Under the pieces are notes generated by a model. The model was not told the DNA's origin, made no database searches, and worked only from the letters and a program-made list of their open reading frames with translations. Shown here one piece after another: positions 63,499 through 64,000 of a DNA stretch of 64,000 bases. Position 1 is the first letter of the stretch; every line of letters starts with the position of its first letter. The translations under genes were made by a program, and so were the position numbers. The DNA lies in the NCBI GenBank assembly GCA_963575745.1, contig CAUYUJ010004592.1, positions 349,540-413,539 on the forward strand, given 5' to 3'. The DNA comes from Prorocentrum cordatum (taxonomy: Eukaryota; Sar; Dinophyceae; Prorocentrales; Prorocentraceae).

Positions 63499-64000
63499 GT
63501 TTGGGAGGCCTGGAAACTCTCGACCCCATCCCCACGGGCCCGGGGATCTTGCGACACAGGGCTACTCTTTGATGCCCCCAGGGGCCGGAGGCGGGCCTCC
63601 AGGGGCCATGCGTTTGCGAAACAAGCAGTTGTGACCTTCTCGCGACGCCAGAGGTCTAGGTGCCCACCTGGAGTGCGCAGGCCACGTCGACCCCCCCCCT
63701 CTGAGCAGGACCCCCCTGGCCCTGAGCAGGGACCGACCGCCCCAGCATTCCTATAGGCCTACCACGGAATTTTCCAAGAACGAACAACTAATGTGTTCAG
63801 ACAACGATGATGTAAGGACACTATATACATATGATCCAGGGCTCCGCCCCCCCAATGCTACTCAATGGGGTCCCCCCCCTGGATGGGTACGCCCGTGAGC
63901 CTCGCGAAGGCCTCATGAATGGGATCCCCCCCCCATGTGGTCGTGGCTCTGTGGGCGTGGCGTGGTGGAGGGTGCCCGTGCCCCCACCCATCCCCCCTGT
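63499..64000. other. Unassigned end of window
   Basis: Several poly-C runs and a CAATGGGGTCCCCCCCTGG-type duplication near 63870 and 63920. No gene is recognised. Confidence 0.4.

Overview
The window reads as nuclear DNA of a G+C-rich dinoflagellate. The strongest evidence is at 61896-61916 (minus strand), where 20 of 21 bases match the conserved dinoflagellate trans-spliced leader, 65 nt upstream of the start of a long intronless gene. Very low gene density, abundant simple repeats and intronless genes are also typical of dinoflagellates. The high G+C would suit a Prorocentrum-like species better than Symbiodiniaceae, but that placement is inference.

Only two genes are convincing, both intronless and on the minus strand. 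At 16225-17940 is a 571-residue right-handed parallel beta-helix (pectin-lyase-fold) protein. At 59737-61830 is a 697-residue type II membrane protein with an Apple/PAN-like cysteine module and a complete purple/tartrate-resistant acid phosphatase-type metallophosphoesterase domain. Coding-like fragments at 23000-23600, 24054-24437, 40488-42270, 42330-42590 and 58262-58376 are decayed or unidentified; two of them resemble retroelement remnants.

The rest is repeat. (1) Short non-autonomous inverted-repeat elements (MITE-like, about 130-290 bp) occur in at least nine families, here labelled A to M, and many copies keep exact target-site duplications (TSDs), mostly 5 bp. They are nested: element M sits inside an F copy, E inside D, and C inside E. 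The interval 31732-32985 is an unbroken stack of elements. (2) Microsatellites include about 2 kb of (GACA)n, long (GA)n and (GT)n tracts, and more than twenty (CTC)n/(GAG)n tracts, some carried inside mobile elements. (3) Minisatellites include a 141-bp higher-order GGGTC array (3697-4860), a 16-17 bp array (5105-5425), a 7-bp CACTACT array (12065-13300), CCAAGA-rich arrays (25855-27925, 34190-34420, 35930-36310), and a near-perfect 90-bp array (43411-44400). (4) A 1.9-kb foldback structure (46635-48546) has unique outer arms and internal tandem repeats.

The two genes show no operon-like or pathway relationship. The most informative features are the relict spliced leader, which marks the phosphatase gene as a recycled (retroposed) processed mRNA, and the TSD-validated, nested element families.
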